A stretch of DNA of 64,000 nucleotides from Rutstroemia sp. NJR-2017a BVV2 (Eukaryota; Ascomycota; Leotiomycetes; Helotiales; Rutstroemiaceae). A program made the position numbers and the translations under genes. The notes beneath the pieces are model-generated. The model was not told the DNA's origin. It saw only the letters and a list, made by a program, of their open reading frames with translations, and did no database searches. The stretch spans positions 496,001 through 560,000 of the forward strand of contig NJPS01000011.1 in NCBI GenBank assembly GCA_002946415.1. Reading direction: 5' to 3'. Below, piece after piece: positions 1 to 11,249 of this stretch. Position 1 is the first letter of the stretch. Each line of letters starts with the position of its first letter.

Positions 1-1400
1 AGCCACCAACCTACTTCACAGTCCCGAGTAAGAAAAAAATAAGGAAAAAAAAAAGCATGACCCCAATACGAGTAATCCGAAATAAGCGCCCTACTTCCTT
101 TCCTTCCTTCGAGCCGGAAGTCGCCGCATCAGAATATGTATCTTTTTGCTGTGCTGTGTTGGGTTACATAAGGGCTAAGGGAAAAGCCAGGTCAGATCAG
201 ATCATATCCGGCCCACCGTACGACGACTCTATGTTCTCACGACGTAATTCCCCAGCACAATTGGCGTCAAAGGTCAGTTCGACGGTACGCATTACCACAT
301 AACTGGGCCGGAGTAAGGGAAAGGTAAGGTAAGCCCTGGGAATAAAATGCATGAAACAAAAAAAATGTTATTTCCAAGCCACCATAGGCCTAATGATCAA
401 ATGCATCACATGAGAAAGGTGTCACAAGCACAAAGCAAATCAGGAAGAAGATGAATATGTTTGTGGTCTTAGTTACGTCTCGGGTCACCCCATTACGGTG
501 GTGAACTCCGATAGGAAACCCAAAAGTTGAGAATTTATTATTTTTTTTGGTCTCTTTCATTGCTAACTAAGCTGTCTCCGTCTCGTCTTACCTCACTCTC
601 GTCAACCACTGTTGGTTGGAATGAGTGAGGTATTTGGAATCGAGAGAATTTCCATCTCCACCTCCCCTCCGCCATGAACCCCACATACTTATGAGTATGG
701 TGATGTGATACATGCATATTCCCCTCTTCCCATGCCATCAATCCATCCCTTTCCTCGCAAAATCGAAACACTATCGCGACAACACTGAAGCCTTATTTTT
801 CAAAGCTCAGGAATTCGATGAGAAAAAAGAAAATCAAAAGATGATGATGAATGAAGAGAGAATACAAAAATAGCGCCCCTTCACCATACACAATTGATGA
901 TGATGATATCCCTTAACCCAAGAAAAGAACTTGTTGCTCCAACGCTGCCGCCCAGTCCAGATTTGTCCCAAAGTCTGATTCTGATGTTTCCCAAAACCCG
1001 TCCAATGCCCCTTTGCCTTTGAAATATGCCCATGATGTAGTAAGAAAGATGTCGACGTTTAAGAAAAATTGTAGTAATGATGATTGCGTTCTGATGATGC
1101 TCCGATGCGTAGATAGACCCAAGGAAAATGATTTTTTTGAATGCCCCCAGAACAGATATAGAAAATGGATGTATAACTCCGAGATAACACTTTTTGTACA
1201 ACAACCGATTGATATCGTATATTGTGAGATGTAACGCCGATCCCTTGCTCGAAGGAATATGAGAGAGATATAGGGTATTGTAATTGTATCATGATGAGAA
1301 ATTGTTGTACCGAGGAGAACGCCGTGCAAATGCTAAGTCGAGATGAGATTGTATGATTTCGAATTCGTAAGGAAGAAGAAGATGTTATTCAAGACATCGT
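1..1400. other. Intergenic, 3' side of the Ecl1-like gene
   Basis: No convincing gene is seen. The reading frames here are short, overlap on both strands and have no recognisable protein character. The part next to position 1400 is probably the 3' untranslated region and terminator of the minus-strand Ecl1-like gene. Confidence 0.6.
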
Positions 1401-1883
1401 TTAATGAGTCGATTGTCTTCTTGAGTATCGGGAGTGGTCGAATGAACTGGCGTACGCCTTCAATGCCTTCTTCGATTCCGGTGAGAGCTGTGCTGGTTCG
1501 GAGCTGGTGGACGATGTGGTGCTTTGCATGGAGAAGAGGCTTGACTGAGAGCTCGAAGGTGTCAGGACTGGCTTGCTTGCTGTTGTGATGGGTGATAATT
1601 GTGGTCTGGATGGTTGGTAGAAATGTGAGCTTCTCGAGGGGGTTGTGCCGTAAGGCTGAGCATTGCTGAAGTTGTATGCGGGTTCCATGTAGAAGCCGTT
1701 GGCCCTGGAAGGCCAGGACATTGATCCTCGTGGTGATGAAGGAGAGGAGGGAGTGGAGTTCTCGTTCGAGGAGGACTTTTCGTATTCTGCAAGACGGCAA
1801 GATTCTGAGCAGTAAGCTCTTCCATCTGTTTGTCTGTCACAAGCGAGACAGAAGTCTGGAGACCAATCCATATCGAAAGACAT
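1401..1883 (-). CDS. Ecl1-family life-span regulatory factor
   Basis: A single-exon protein of 160 residues. The N-terminus carries a compact zinc-binding cysteine set, CLAC at residues 12-15 and YCSESC at 24-29 (Cys12, Cys15, Cys25, Cys29), which is the hallmark of fungal Ecl1-type proteins. The middle is a long Ser/Pro/Thr-rich disordered stretch, and the C-terminus has a short conserved-looking block with SFDHSRYSRR. In fission yeast, Ecl1 family members extend chronological life span and respond to sulphur, zinc and stress signals; that role is carried over from the family and not shown here. The start ATG lies only a few residues before the first cysteine, as is usual for the family. It stands alone, with a very long empty region upstream. 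Confidence 0.87.
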   Translation of the reverse strand: MSFDMDWSPDFCLACDRQTDGRAYCSESCRLAEYEKSSSNENSTPSSPSSPRGSMSWPSRANGFYMEPAYNFSNAQPYGTTPSRSSHFYQPSRPQLSPITTASKPVLTPSSSQSSLFSMQSTTSSTSSEPAQLSPESKKALKAYASSFDHSRYSRRQSTH

Positions 1884-4049
1884 TGTTGTTTATTGTTTGT
1901 TGTTTGAGGTGAGGTGAGGTGGTGAAGATTGATTGATGCAATGAAGGAGGATCGAATTGATGTACGAGAAAATTCTCGAGATCGTAGGATGACTCTTTCT
2001 TTATGGAAATTTCAACAGTCTGGAAGAATGCTGTGTTGTCTGGTTTATGTCGTAGACAGAAGCTCGGTCAGGTAAGCTATGGTGTGACTCGACGAGCAAG
2101 GTGGAGCCGCGGGTACCAAGTGGAGGAGGGAATCTTTTGTCCTATGCGAGTGTCTGCGAAGGGCTGCTGCCGTAATTATTGGAGGGGATGAGGTGATTTT
2201 AGGAGTGAGTGATCGTTGACGAAGTTGAGTCGATGAATGGTATCATTCAAGTCTGATTAAAAGGCTTTGCTGAGAAGATATAGGAAGTTGAGACTGGCAG
2301 CTGGATATATGAGTATGCGGTTCGAAAATGTGAGGGAAGAGGTTGATCCATATACACGATTTGGAGCGAGTTGGGGGGTGAACTTAGATTGACCGGGATG
2401 GAGAGGTAGTGTGGGTAGTGTGGGCAGTGTGGCCTGTCTGGGTCCTGCAGATAGGACTAAGCTAATGCCTGTCTCTCTGTGGTTTTTCTGCAGACACTCC
2501 TGGATGGGAATATGGAAATATGGGAATTTTCGACTTCTGCTCCACCAAGCTGCATTCGGTCAAGCGCACCGATTTACGCAGATTCGAATGGCGAGATATG
2601 CACTGAGAAGTTAGTGCGAATCTACCCTGAAGGGACACCCTTTTTAGTCTGCTTGCTGTAACTAAGAAGCTGGTGCATGTGTGTGTGCGCCCCGTCGTAT
2701 CACAGCAGTGTCCATCTAGGCAAGAGGGAAAAAATATGCAGGCAGATTTGGGTGTGTGTGGTTGTGTGGTGTGAGTTTTGGTTGTGTGGTGTGAGTTTTG
2801 TGGCGCCCTCCGGTCCGTACACGGGTTCAAAAACAGAGAAAAAGGGAAAAAATCATCCCAGATAATTATTTTCTGCTCCTATTATGGTTAAGTCATGCAT
2901 TATTCATGGCTTGCTCACAAATCCGTGGTTGAAATGGTTGAAATCCATGGTCGGTTTAATAGCTTCATGATCATCCTCACCCATGAAGGCTTGGAAGCTT
3001 CAATCCTTCTCATATGACTGGTGGCAGCTGCATAACCACCCCAGTTTTCTTTCATGTCTTGGCTTCAGGATCGTGGCCGCTCTTGCGCTGGTTTGTTTGT
3101 TGTAGCGGCGACGTGGGATGTGTTTGAAAGGGCGAATTTAAGTGGATACTCGCGATTCTCAGATTCTCAGATTCGCAGATTCTCATATTTTCTCAGGTGG
3201 CCCGCATTTGTGTCCTTGCAGGAGTTTTGTTCATGGGTTTCATTGGAATGGAAATTGGTCGAAAGGAATCAAACACAGCAAATCCATGATGCGTACTACA
3301 ATACCGTCGACCTGTTGCAGACCTTACTACTGTTGCAGGCCTCTCTCCCCTCACTCCTTCTCCCCTCCCTCTCCCCTCCCCTCTCCCCTCTCCTAGAAAA
3401 CTTTTGTGCCGGGGCACAAATTTCCAAGATTGGTGGAGGTCTGTTGTGTTACAACTTACAGCTTCCAAGGCCCATCCTCTCATAGCGGAAGAAATAGGAG
3501 GATAATGGGTCGAAGAATCGTCATTTCGATACCTGATGTGCGACTTTCTCCATAGCTTATCCACATCTACCCGTTACCCAAAATATTGCTGTCTCCATTG
3601 TTCGGCCCAGAGCGCTGGCTACACTACCCGCATTGGTTGCTTCGTACCCAAAGAGTGCTTCGTACATCGTATATTGTATAAAGTTTAGCTTCCGTGTTAT
3701 CCCAATGCCAATGCCAATACAGTACTAATCCCATCCCATCGCATCCCAATTGACAGGCACAGGGTTTCTAGTCTCTTCCATCAATCAAGATCGCAGGACG
3801 GGCCGCTGTTCAAACTTCGTAGGCGTGAAAAGGGTCAAGATTCCAAGATTGCACTTTACTAGCAGGCAGGCAGGCAGGGCAGATTTTGGGGGTTAGCACA
3901 ATTTTCCATTTCGATCGCTAACCTCGCGCGAAAAGCGAAAGATGGGCCCTTTTTCATTTCCAGAGAACTCCCCGATTTCCGGACTAAATGTGATAAGGCT
4001 GGTGAACCACTCGAAGCAGTGCCTAACCAGATGACACCAGTCTCGGAAT

Positions 4050-4081
4050 CGCGAAATCGCGAAATCTCGAAATCTCGAAAT
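4050..4081. repeat. Four-copy 8-bp tandem repeat
   Basis: Four contiguous 8-bp units: two of CGCGAAAT followed by two of CTCGAAAT. The two variants differ by one base, so the array probably grew in two steps. No gene overlaps it. Confidence 0.9.
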
Positions 4082-7000
4082 CATAGACTATCGAGCAAAT
4101 CGAGGCAGTCAAAGGGTAGCATGCGCCGTGCAAGAAAATATCAAGCGTCAAAGACTTTAAGAACCGCCCCACCTATCACGACTGCTCACGATCACCTGTA
4201 CTCCGTACTGCACTGCACCGTTGGGCTGGGCTGAGCGTGCGACAGCCTTGGGATGCCAATAATGCGACTATGGAGTAAAATGGCAAGACTCAAGACTCAA
4301 GACTCAAGAGTAATCATTCTTGGGACTAGTGCCAGCGTGAGCAATTAAATTCTTTGAATACGCTGTAGTGCTGATGGTGAGAGGAGTCATCCAGTAGGAG
4401 TAGGGATAGGGAATAGGTCTCATCTGCCTGTATATCCCAAATAAATGGTTACTGCGGCAGCGCGAGATGCGAATGCACTCACTTTACCCATCCGGGTTGA
4501 GAGAGAGAGGCATTTTCGCTTGGTTTCGAATCTCCAACCACCCAGAAGGGCGTTATGCATTCCCATCTGCAACCTTACTTGATTTGGTAGCGCCTGCGTC
4601 GACATATATTTCGATGTGTGATAATCCTTGAGCTTTCCCCTCATTTCCTGGAGAAAGCCAACAACTGGTACTGTGCTTCGGTGCTTCGGTGCTTCGTACC
4701 ATACCACTGTCGGGACGACACAAAAGGCTCCATAATCAGCAAAAACCACGAGTTCCCGTTCGGCACCATCCGCATTCCATAATAGAATAGCTGTACTTTC
4801 GTAGCCGTGCTTGTATCTCCAAGGAAGTTACCAGAAGCACGATCGGCAATAGGTGTGTGTGTTCCAATATCACCACATTGAGTCACCGTTCATCGAGTCA
4901 TAAATTGCGCACACAGAAGTACGAACCCCATGGTTGCACTGTTGCTATCCGCATGCCTTCGTGATAGGTATGCCTTTGCGTCCTCTTCCCATCGTATGTC
5001 TCATATGGGAGTCAATCGTGACCCGTAGGTAGTCATCTTCATACTCCAAGAACAGTTATTGAAAGGCTCCATCTGGGCACCGGTTGATGCAGCAAGCTTC
5101 AAAAAGCTCAGATCCTACACAGCACTCCACCCCATAGCTGCGACAAGTCTCAAAGATGTATTTCGACGTCATAGGTCTCTCTTTTACAGAGGTATTTTGG
5201 ACTTCTCCTCAACCCAAAGCCTCGTGGCTAGAGGCCTAATATCTGATCGATCTGGCCTTGTTGGTGTGATCTTCTCCACTTCAAACATAAACCTGCATGA
5301 GTAGTTTTCGAGATATGCGCTAGCATTTCTCTAACCAATGAATTTTCAAGCGCTAGACACAATAAAAACAGCTCTCCAGACTTTTGTTACAAAGCCTTGC
5401 GCTTCCATCTAGGTACCGTCTCATCGATCTGGAATTTCAATACTTAATAATCATCTAGGGACTGCTGTCTGCATCTGGCAGGGGGAAACCAATCTCAAAC
5501 AAAAGCGGCAGCCAATACACCTCCACTTCTACTAACTACAGCTAAAGCATTGCTCACCTTCTGGGCCTCGAGTAAAAATAACTTTCGCTTTCTTACGGTG
5601 ATCGGTGCTGGCGGCAATCACGAAAACGGAGATATATTCGCGGACATTATCTCAATCACAATTTCGCGAACCGTGGTTATCCATCTCGGACGGGTCCCCT
5701 GGTGATCCCATTAATTCTCCTTATCATCAACAATAGGACGACGATGTACGAAACGCTCCCAGCCCGATAGAGACGGCAACTCGAGAAGATTCAGAAAAAG
5801 GCTGCGTGCGTGCTACGCCTCTGCGCCCCTGCATTACAACGTCGCTGGTCGTGTTGCTGGTAATTTCACGACATTAGATGTGGGGTTATTGGCGTACACG
5901 GTTTGCATCTATTCTGTATCCAATCCACCTCATGCCACTTGTAAGCTTGTAAGTGATACATGCGTCCGAGTCCAACGACGGCCCATTCAAAGGCTGTCTC
6001 TCAGCGCTGCAGTCAGACTCTGCTATATTGAAGATATTCGGACAAGTCGTTACGACATGCAATGTTCTCCAGAAAACACTATGGAGGAACAGCATTGTGC
6101 ATCATGATGGCGACACTAACCCCACGTTCACGACTTCTATGCAGAGCAATATCTCTCTCATCCAAACACCGTCGAGATGACATCCCCTTCCCGTTATCAT
6201 TTTAGCTCTCCACGAGGCTGGTAAGCTCCATGCAACAGCAGCACAACTTCACATTATCCAGGACCAATCTTCGTCCCGATACTCTATTTGAAGCGGGTAT
6301 ATAGGCGAAAAGGATCAATTCCTGGCTGATGATCATAGCATGGGCTGAATGTGAGGGAGTGGCGTTGCGAGCACAGCAGCAGCTCCATTCGATGTAAGAT
6401 CAATAACAGTAGAACACGGCTCACGGCTTGATCGGACGGGACTCTGAGACTCGGGAAACCCCCAAACACGGGTGAAAGCCTCGGTGTGACCGGCGCCGTC
6501 TCTCGTCAAAAGGAGCTGACGTTCAGCTCGTTGTTCGTGTCACCAATGTCACGAGTCGTTCGGCTGAAATAACGATTTGGGATTAATATGGCATGATGGT
6601 CTGTCAGCATAAGCACAAGCACCACATTTACCGTAGAGTGTCATTAGTCGAAATGGAAGCCCTGCAGCGATAGGATGGGCCGCTGCGTGCCAAAAGCATA
6701 TCGTCGTGTCTCCGTCGCTTTTCACTCTCATCCCACGACTTCCTGCACTCGTTATCAATATCGTTCGTTCGCTCGTTCGTCCGTCTGTTGCTCCCCCAAA
6801 TTGCAGAGCAGGGGGCGGACTAAGGGAGCTAATTGCCAACCCTATTTCGTGAAGCGTGCATACAATTTTACGATTTTACGATTTCCTAGTGCACCGTGCA
6901 CGCAAATCAGTCTCCCGCAGCATTTGTATTTTTCGCGGCAAGAGCGCCAGACACCAAAAATTGTTCCCACTGCAGATTTGTCATCCTTTCAGCTTACCCT

Positions 7001-7154
7001 GAGTCCCTGACTCCCTGAGGCATCGTGAGATTGGCAAATTGGTCTGTCTGGTCTATCACTTTAGTCTCTGTGCAACAATTTGGGGTAATTAGGGTAACCG
7101 TCAATGACTTCATGACTTGCTTCGCACTTACATTGACCCCAATATCACGACACC

Positions 7155-7209
7155 AATCGCATCAAATCGCATCAAATCGCATCCAAACGCATCCAAACGC
7201 ATCCAAACG
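7155..7209. repeat. 10-bp minisatellite, five and a half copies
   Basis: Units run in order AATCGCATCA twice, AATCGCATCC once, AAACGCATCC twice, then a partial AAACG. The graded change from one end to the other is typical of stepwise slippage or unequal exchange. Confidence 0.9.
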
Positions 7210-10200
7210 TACTCGGTAATAGACATTGTCTTTGCTGCAGAGCTTTGCATCTAGATGGCCGAAAGGGGCCGGATAGCAGTCATAGCTGTCCTCTTCCAGT
7301 ACTAGCAGACACGCTTTGGGGAGCTTCCATATTGGCCTCCTTCCAAACTTGTCGCCTCGTAAAATCGACGAACTCCTCTTTTTCCTTTTCCCCCACAAAC
7401 GCCAATTTACGACTGCGACACGGAACGCATCGCTAATCTGATAGAATTCAGCGCGCTCTTCGATTGGTCGAATGAGCGATGGCCCGCTGTTGGTTTCAAT
7501 AGTCTTATTGGCCACGACTGGGATGAACATGCATCTCTGCCTAGCGTCGTCGACCCCAGGTCCGCACTTAAGTGGCTTAACCTTCCTTTCGACAAGGTAC
7601 GCGCAAGCCCCCACGTTTTTCTGTCCGTCCTTCCCATGATTTTCAGCACAAGCACAATTCCTGTCGCTGCTTTGAAGCTCGAGAATTGGCACAATCCCAG
7701 AGTCCCAAGTCGTTGGTGACCATCACGAGCCAACCTACAATGGCTTCGATGGCGGACTTCTCGCCGTTCCAGGTCGCCTGCCAAGAGCATTATCTTCATC
7801 AGTACGAGATGTCCGAGCCGTATGAGGATGGATCTTAGACATGTCAAGCTTAATCGGTCTGCTGCCATGGATGGATGTCTAATTTCACCATAGCATTGTC
7901 GTTGCATCCAAACGGGCTTCGAAGCTACCATCCCTTTCGCTCCAAAGCATTTGATGATATATCAATGTCGGCATATCGAGTCCCGACGATGATCCTTCGC
8001 AAGCATTCATCCACCCTGCCACTTACTTCCCTACTCGTCTATTGGCTGCACCCAAATTAGGTATCCCAGGATATCACTATGCTGTTATCTCTTGTCGCAT
8101 TTTCGCGCGGCATCAGAAACACCAATTGTCAGGACTCTCACAGTGTGGCAGGATTCTTTCGACTCGCACTGGAATCATGGAGATTACCGATCTCAAATCC
8201 TTTGTGACGCTACATATGCTGTGAGGCACAGCTATTGACGTCTTATAAGGGGAGTTCCAAACTGTTTGTTCTATGGTACGCATCTTGATTGAAAGTATAA
8301 CTTCAATGAGAGGTTTTTACAAGCTGCAGGGTCTCCAGGAACAAAAGTACGATCCACAACGGCGCAGCTATATTCAAGGATGAGTGAGATTCAATTCAAA
8401 CCTACATCATCTAGTACCTCTTAAGTCATGGATTTTGTGTCCGGAAAATGTCCAAGATTTGGGATGGCTGCAGTTCTTGGACAGGTTGCAGCAAACTCAG
8501 AGGTACTGTATTTTGAACCTCCAATGATACACTGATCCACTCACACCTTTCGAGTTGCAGTGACGACGACGATTTTAGTAGACCATGGAATATGATCGAA
8601 ATGTTCTTACCTAGAATGTTCATTTTACCTCTTGGCCAGGCTACAGAAAAATCACACGAAAGGCGTAGCTTCTTTAGAGCTATCATTCCCCGCATTCGAA
8701 CCCCAGCTTGTGTGTCACGTAACGCTTTACGTTCTCATGTGCAAGAAGAATGACTCTAAACATGGGTGGAAGCTGCGCTTTGTTCGTTATTGGTAGGCAG
8801 GTCATGTAGACGCATGGCGTGGGCAAAGCATTATATTGATACATTGATTCGGTGGGCGCTTTCGGCAACATATTGGTCAATTAGTCACAACATAAATTCA
8901 TGGTTGCGATTTCGCCCAGGAGGATGTATATCGCCCGAGGCTACCAGGTATGTATAAGCGGCATATTCGGTTGAGATCCGTAAAGGATTCAAATTTCTGT
9001 GCTCCCACCACTTGTGCAACCCGAGAACTACTTCTTATCATGAGTAACAAGAAATACTCTTCGAGGAACACAAAAAAAGGCGCTTCTTTCCCAGGTGGGT
9101 GCTGGCGTGCGACGTTAATCACGCCAGATGCTATCATGGTTGAAAATTTTAGCAAATCGCACATGAAGCTACTATGTTGCGATGCTTCCAACTGGTTGAC
9201 TAATTATCAATCCATCACACCATTAGGTGGCTTTTTGGGAATGTGGAGTGGGCGAAGAGTCGAATCAGAAGCAAGCTCCTTACCATTTTTGGAAAATTGC
9301 ACATGAGGGGGAGGGCTCGATGTGGTGGCGACCACTCAAGCATTGAAAACTCTGCCATCCTTTCAACCACACCTCTCACAGAAGTCTTTTTGAAACCTCG
9401 ACTTCGCCAACGGGATGGATCAACAAGCAATCCCAACCGGGCTGTATAGGTTTCGTCGCCACATACCTGCGTGCCCGTTGACGATCGCGGAAGACAAGAA
9501 GGAACCACCAAGGTAAGCAATAACACATGTATCGAAAGTGTTCGTCGTCGAGACGAACTTTGACTCAGGCTTTCAATTCTCGTTTTACCACGTCGCACGA
9601 CATATGCATGATATTTGCATCGGAGTCGTGTCAATGAATCGAGAACATTGCCGCTCGCGGCCATGGCCAGACAAGGGCAAGGACGTTACCTGCAGCTACC
9701 TCTCGGGGAAGCTCCTCTACATACATTTCGCGAGGGTTTTCGCCTCCATTCTTGTACACGCCCGGCTTCCGCTGCGCGGATACAACCTCCGGCACGACCG
9801 GACCAAATTTCGCAAAGGTTGGACTATGCAGGATGTCGTAGTAGGCCCTACGTTCTATACCCCTATTGCTGGTCTTTTTGCTTCCTCGGCGGAGCCTTTA
9901 TGCTTTGCATGAAACTTCCCCTAGGGGATCCGGAATACTTGTTCTGCTATTGTTGCTGCTGGTATTATTACTTGTCACCTCGGTAACTCTCTGATGTGGC
10001 TCGTACGACACATACTCATTGCACATCTGTTGTCGTCGATGATGATTAATCTTGGATAAAATACTTCGGAGTTATACTACACGCATTGGTCATAAACCAC
10101 CGCAGCTATATGAATGGCGCCTTCGGAGTAGGGCGATGGACATTCGCATAGAAGCCAAATTATCAATCTTGATTTTTTTCATGCCTTACCACCGAACGAA

Positions 10201-10421
10201 CCAGCATCGTCACCTATCGTCATCTATCACATCTCCTATTCTAACTCCCTCTTTCCTTCTCTCCATTCAGGAATCCTAGAATCACTCCACTTTTCACATC
10301 CTCCCACGTGGCTCTCTCCCTCTTCTCTATCTCTCAGCAAAGTAGACCCCTTTCGCACACCAAGTATACCCATTTTCTTGTGTAACATACGGCTGGGTTG
10401 TGCAGTTATCTCTAGAACTTT

Positions 10422-10432
10422 CCCCCCCCCCC
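10422..10432. repeat. Poly-C run
   Basis: Eleven consecutive cytosines on the plus strand, at the start of a microsatellite-dense zone that runs to about 11.25 kb. Confidence 0.9.
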
Positions 10433-10770
10433 GACATATTTTCGTCATATAAGCTATCAAATATCACATTTTCCCTATCTACCTACCTTTCCTTTCCTTC
10501 CTTCATGGAAAAGTAGTTCCTCCCTAAAGCTACCCTTCGTGCTTCCAAAAGCTACTCAAAACTCCACTTTTAAAATCTCTTAGCCAACCCCGAACAGACT
10601 GTTGCACACGTGTTTTTGGAAAAGAATTTTTTGCTTTTCTACTGCACATTTCGGAATCATCCGCACGTGAGGGGTGGTGCAGTAAGTGGGTGTGTATTGC
10701 GCAACGCGGACATCGGCATCCCGAATGAACGGGGGGTGCGGGGTTGGGGAACTGGATGTCGAAGCGGCGG

Positions 10771-10798
10771 GTATGGTATGGTATGGTATAGTATGGTG
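10771..10798. repeat. GTATG pentanucleotide repeat
   Basis: Five or so imperfect tandem copies of GTATG, one of them changed to GTATA. Related TATGG-rich sequence recurs near 11.47-11.52 and 11.75 kb. Confidence 0.85.
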
Positions 10799-10942
10799 TA
10801 ATGAATGGGGTGTTTACTGCTGCATTTTGCTGCACTTTACTTGAAGGAAGTTGCATCGGGAAAGAGAAGCCATATTTGCTTCTTATCGCGCAATTGAGAG
10901 GGATGGGCATGTGTGGGATGTAGGTAGGTATGCTGCTTTTAT

Positions 10943-10943
<1 letters not shown>

Positions 10944-10983
<40 letters not shown>

Positions 10984-11030
10984 TTGAGAGAGAGAGAGAG
11001 AGAGACGGGGTCGCGAGTCGCGAGTCGCGA
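10944..11030. repeat. Compound microsatellite (TA)n-T(n)-(GA)n-(TCGCGAG)n
   Basis: Four different simple repeats abut each other: TA dinucleotides at 10944-10966, about twenty T to 10985, GA dinucleotides at 10986-11005, and then about three copies of a TCGCGAG heptamer at 11011-11030. A polypurine/polypyrimidine tract next to an alternating AT tract is a likely site for unusual DNA structure and for length variation between strains. Confidence 0.92.
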
Positions 11031-11220
11031 CTCCCAGCTTCCTTTTTTTCTTATCTTTGGGTTTAAGAGTAGCGTGGTATGGATCGGGATGGGATGGGAA
11101 GTGAGGGGAGGGAGGATGTGATAGCATGCCATCACGAGACAACCATCTTCTACAGTAAGAAGAGGTGCCCTCCCGCCCCACCTTTTCATTCCTGATTCTA
11201 TCTATTTGGCTACGACTCGT

Positions 11221-11249
11221 TCGTCATCGTCATCGTCGTCGTCGTCGTT
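11221..11249. repeat. CGT/CAT trinucleotide repeat
   Basis: Tandem CGTCAT then CGT units on the plus strand. It is not inside any supported coding frame. Confidence 0.85.

Noticed and set aside
4288..4700. Short direct repeats (ACTCAAGA three times near 4.29 kb, GTGCTTCG three times near 4.68 kb) considered as a possible CRISPR-like or regulatory array
   Set aside because: The units are contiguous without spacers and only 8 bp long. These are ordinary slippage repeats in a eukaryotic genome.
5740..5870. A plus-strand snippet reading LEKIQKKAACVLR, similar to the tail of some LINE reverse transcriptases
   Set aside because: It is too short, has stops on both sides, and no reverse-transcriptase motif lies upstream.
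7162..7931. Two overlapping minus-strand frames of 174-176 codons
   Set aside because: They overlap in different frames, one starts inside a 10-bp minisatellite, and neither has a recognisable motif.
9053..9310. Plus-strand frames near 9 kb that looked like a small conserved gene
   Set aside because: The opposite strand is open over the same stretch. No splice signals join the pieces, and no motif is visible.
9634..9897. An 88-codon minus-strand open stretch with protein-like composition (includes FAKFGPVVPEVVSAQRKPGV)
   Set aside because: It has no suitable start codon and no family match. The local GC content makes a stop-free run of this length likely by chance. A translated search would settle it.
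10530..11189. A minus-strand frame of 219 codons, the longest in the gene-poor spacer
   Set aside because: It reads straight through the TA, T and GA microsatellites, giving poly-Lys and Tyr-Ile runs. The rest has no family resemblance.
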